NCBI GenBank assembly: GCA_035634055.1
Contig: DASQDR010000277.1
Location: forward strand, 1-7,635
DNA length: 7,635 bases
From: JAICTV01 sp035634055
GTDB lineage: Bacteria > Planctomycetota > Phycisphaerae > Tepidisphaerales > Tepidisphaeraceae
Direction of reading: 5' to 3'
In this document: piece by piece, positions 6,661 through 7,635 of the stretch
Layout of the letters: each line of letters opens with the position of its first letter
Numbering within the stretch: position 1 is the first letter of the stretch
Position numbers and translations under genes: made by a program
The notes under the pieces: model-generated
The model's database searches: none
Told to the model about the DNA's origin: nothing
The model's input: the letters and a program-made list of their open reading frames with translations, nothing else

Positions 6661-7617
6661 CTACTTCCCGCCAGTCGCCGGCTCGTCGTCTTTGGCGCAG
6701 CGGAACCCCAGGTTGTCCAACCCGCTGTCGGGCGCGGTCTTGCTGCGCGCGGCGACGCGGTAGCCGGCGCAGTAGTTCTCGCTGCACATCCACGACCCGC
6801 CTCGCAGGACGCGCTCCTGGCCCGCCTCGGGGCCGGTGGGGTTGGCGGCGGGGCTGCGGGCGTAGTAGTTCGGATCGAACCAGTCGCCGCACCATTCCCA
6901 GACGTTGCCGGTGATGTCGTGCAGCCCGTAGCCGTTGGGCGGGAACGAGCCGACGGGCGCGATGCCCAGGTGGCCGTCGGCGCCGTCGTCCTTCTGGGGG
7001 AAGGTGCCTTGCCAGATGTTCGCCAGCGGCTTGCCGGCGGGCTGGAGGTCGTCGCCCCAAGCGTACTTCCTGCCTTCGAGCCCTCCGCGGGCGGCGAACT
7101 CGAACTCCGCCTCGGTCGGAAGCCGCTTGCCCGCCCACTTCGCGTACGCCTGCGCGTCGGCATACGAGACGTGAACCACCGGCTCGTCCGCCCGCGCCGC
7201 CGGCGCGCCGGGCCCGCACGGGCGGCGCCAGTCGGCGCCGTCCACCCCGGCCCACCCGCCCGCCTTGCGGTCGAACACGCCGGACCACCCGAACTTTTCC
7301 GCCTCGGTCTTGTAGCCGCTCGCCGCGACGAACTTCTCGAACTGCGCGACGGTCACCTCGTGCTTGTCGAGAAAGAACGGCTTGATCGTCACCGCATGCA
7401 CCGGCCCCTCAAACGGAAACCCGTCCGCCGTCCCCCTGCGAAACGTGCCGCCCGGGATGCGAACCATTCCCTCGGGCGCCGCCGGCTGCGTGGCCGGCCG
7501 AGTCGCGGGCAACGCGGGCGGTGCAGGCGACGCGGGCGGCGCCGCTCCCACGATCGGCGCTACCGCGAGCAGACTCAGGACGGCGGCGACGGCCAACAGC
7601 GGCTGACTTCGTGACAT
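6661..7617 (-). CDS. Formylglycine-generating enzyme (SUMF1/FGE), exported
   Basis: A 318-residue protein closely resembling human SUMF1 and bacterial FGE along its length. It oxidises the Cys of CxPxR in sulfatases to formylglycine, using oxygen and a copper ion held by two cysteines. The domain begins near residue 50 (MVRIPGGTFRRGT) and includes YKTEAEKFG, WAGKRLPTEAEFEFAARGG, ANIWQGTFP and FPPNGYGLHDITGNVWEW. The active-site block RGGSWMCSENYC puts Cys278 and Cys283 five residues apart, as in known FGEs, and TAPDSGLDNLGFRC follows. Many proteins of this fold lack these cysteines, so this one is likely a true FGE. Residues 1-25 look like a Sec signal peptide (LLAVAAVLSLLAVAPIVGA), and 26-48 form a Pro/Ala/Thr linker. 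The likely site of action is therefore outside the cytoplasm, where it would meet the exported sulfatase encoded downstream. The ATG at 7617 has a good ribosome binding site. Confidence 0.94.
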   Translation of the reverse strand: MSRSQPLLAVAAVLSLLAVAPIVGAAPPASPAPPALPATRPATQPAAPEGMVRIPGGTFRRGTADGFPFEGPVHAVTIKPFFLDKHEVTVAQFEKFVAASGYKTEAEKFGWSGVFDRKAGGWAGVDGADWRRPCGPGAPAARADEPVVHVSYADAQAYAKWAGKRLPTEAEFEFAARGGLEGRKYAWGDDLQPAGKPLANIWQGTFPQKDDGADGHLGIAPVGSFPPNGYGLHDITGNVWEWCGDWFDPNYYARSPAANPTGPEAGQERVLRGGSWMCSENYCAGYRVAARSKTAPDSGLDNLGFRCAKDDEPATGGK

Positions 7618-7620
7618 CGG

Positions 7621-7625
7621 CTTCC
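7621..7625 (-). promoter_or_regulatory. Ribosome binding site of the FGE gene
   Basis: GGAAG on the minus strand ends 3 bases before the ATG at 7617. It supports that start, and with it the signal peptide. Confidence 0.6.
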
Positions 7626-7635
7626 AACAGCTACG

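Noticed and set aside
5358..7614. Long plus-strand open frames opposite the sulfatase and FGE genes
   Set aside because: The minus-strand proteins have complete catalytic motifs. The plus-strand translations are low-complexity and motif-free.
1..7617. Sulfatase pathway powered by the ExbB/ExbD motor for uptake of sulfated glycans
   Set aside because: The two groups are on opposite strands and convergent, and no receptor, TonB or glycan-binding gene connects them in this window.

Overview
The window is about 70% G+C bacterial DNA with five protein-coding genes and short intergenic gaps. High G+C, a Cys-type sulfatase next to a formylglycine-generating enzyme, an ExbB-ExbD-ExbD-TPR cluster, Ala/Pro/Thr/Gln-rich linkers and short tandem repeats between genes together suggest a planctomycete, perhaps of the Phycisphaerae. 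This is an inference from gene content; the window holds no marker gene such as rRNA.

Left part (1-4927, + strand): an ExbB/TolQ/MotA-type channel subunit (5' end outside the window), two divergent ExbD/TolR-type subunits and a 997-residue secreted TPR-rich protein. The order and common direction suggest one operon. ExbB and ExbD proteins form an inner-membrane motor driven by the proton gradient. The usual partner, TonB or TolA, is not in the window, and the TPR protein occupies the place where it might be expected. The exbD-exbD and exbD-TPR junctions are filled by different tandem repeats (7-base and 8-base units), and these change the ribosome-binding-site layout.

Middle (4928-5129): a 202-base gap between convergent genes. 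It carries two degenerate copies of a roughly 45-base unit and a small hairpin, with no credible gene.

Right part (5130-7617, - strand): a formylglycine-generating enzyme with both catalytic cysteines, followed 130 bases downstream by a type I sulfatase carrying the CxPxR site that this enzyme modifies. Both have Sec-type signal peptides. They form a self-contained activation pair, probably for desulfating polysaccharides or other sulfate esters outside the cytoplasm. No sequence evidence links them functionally to the ExbB/ExbD cluster.
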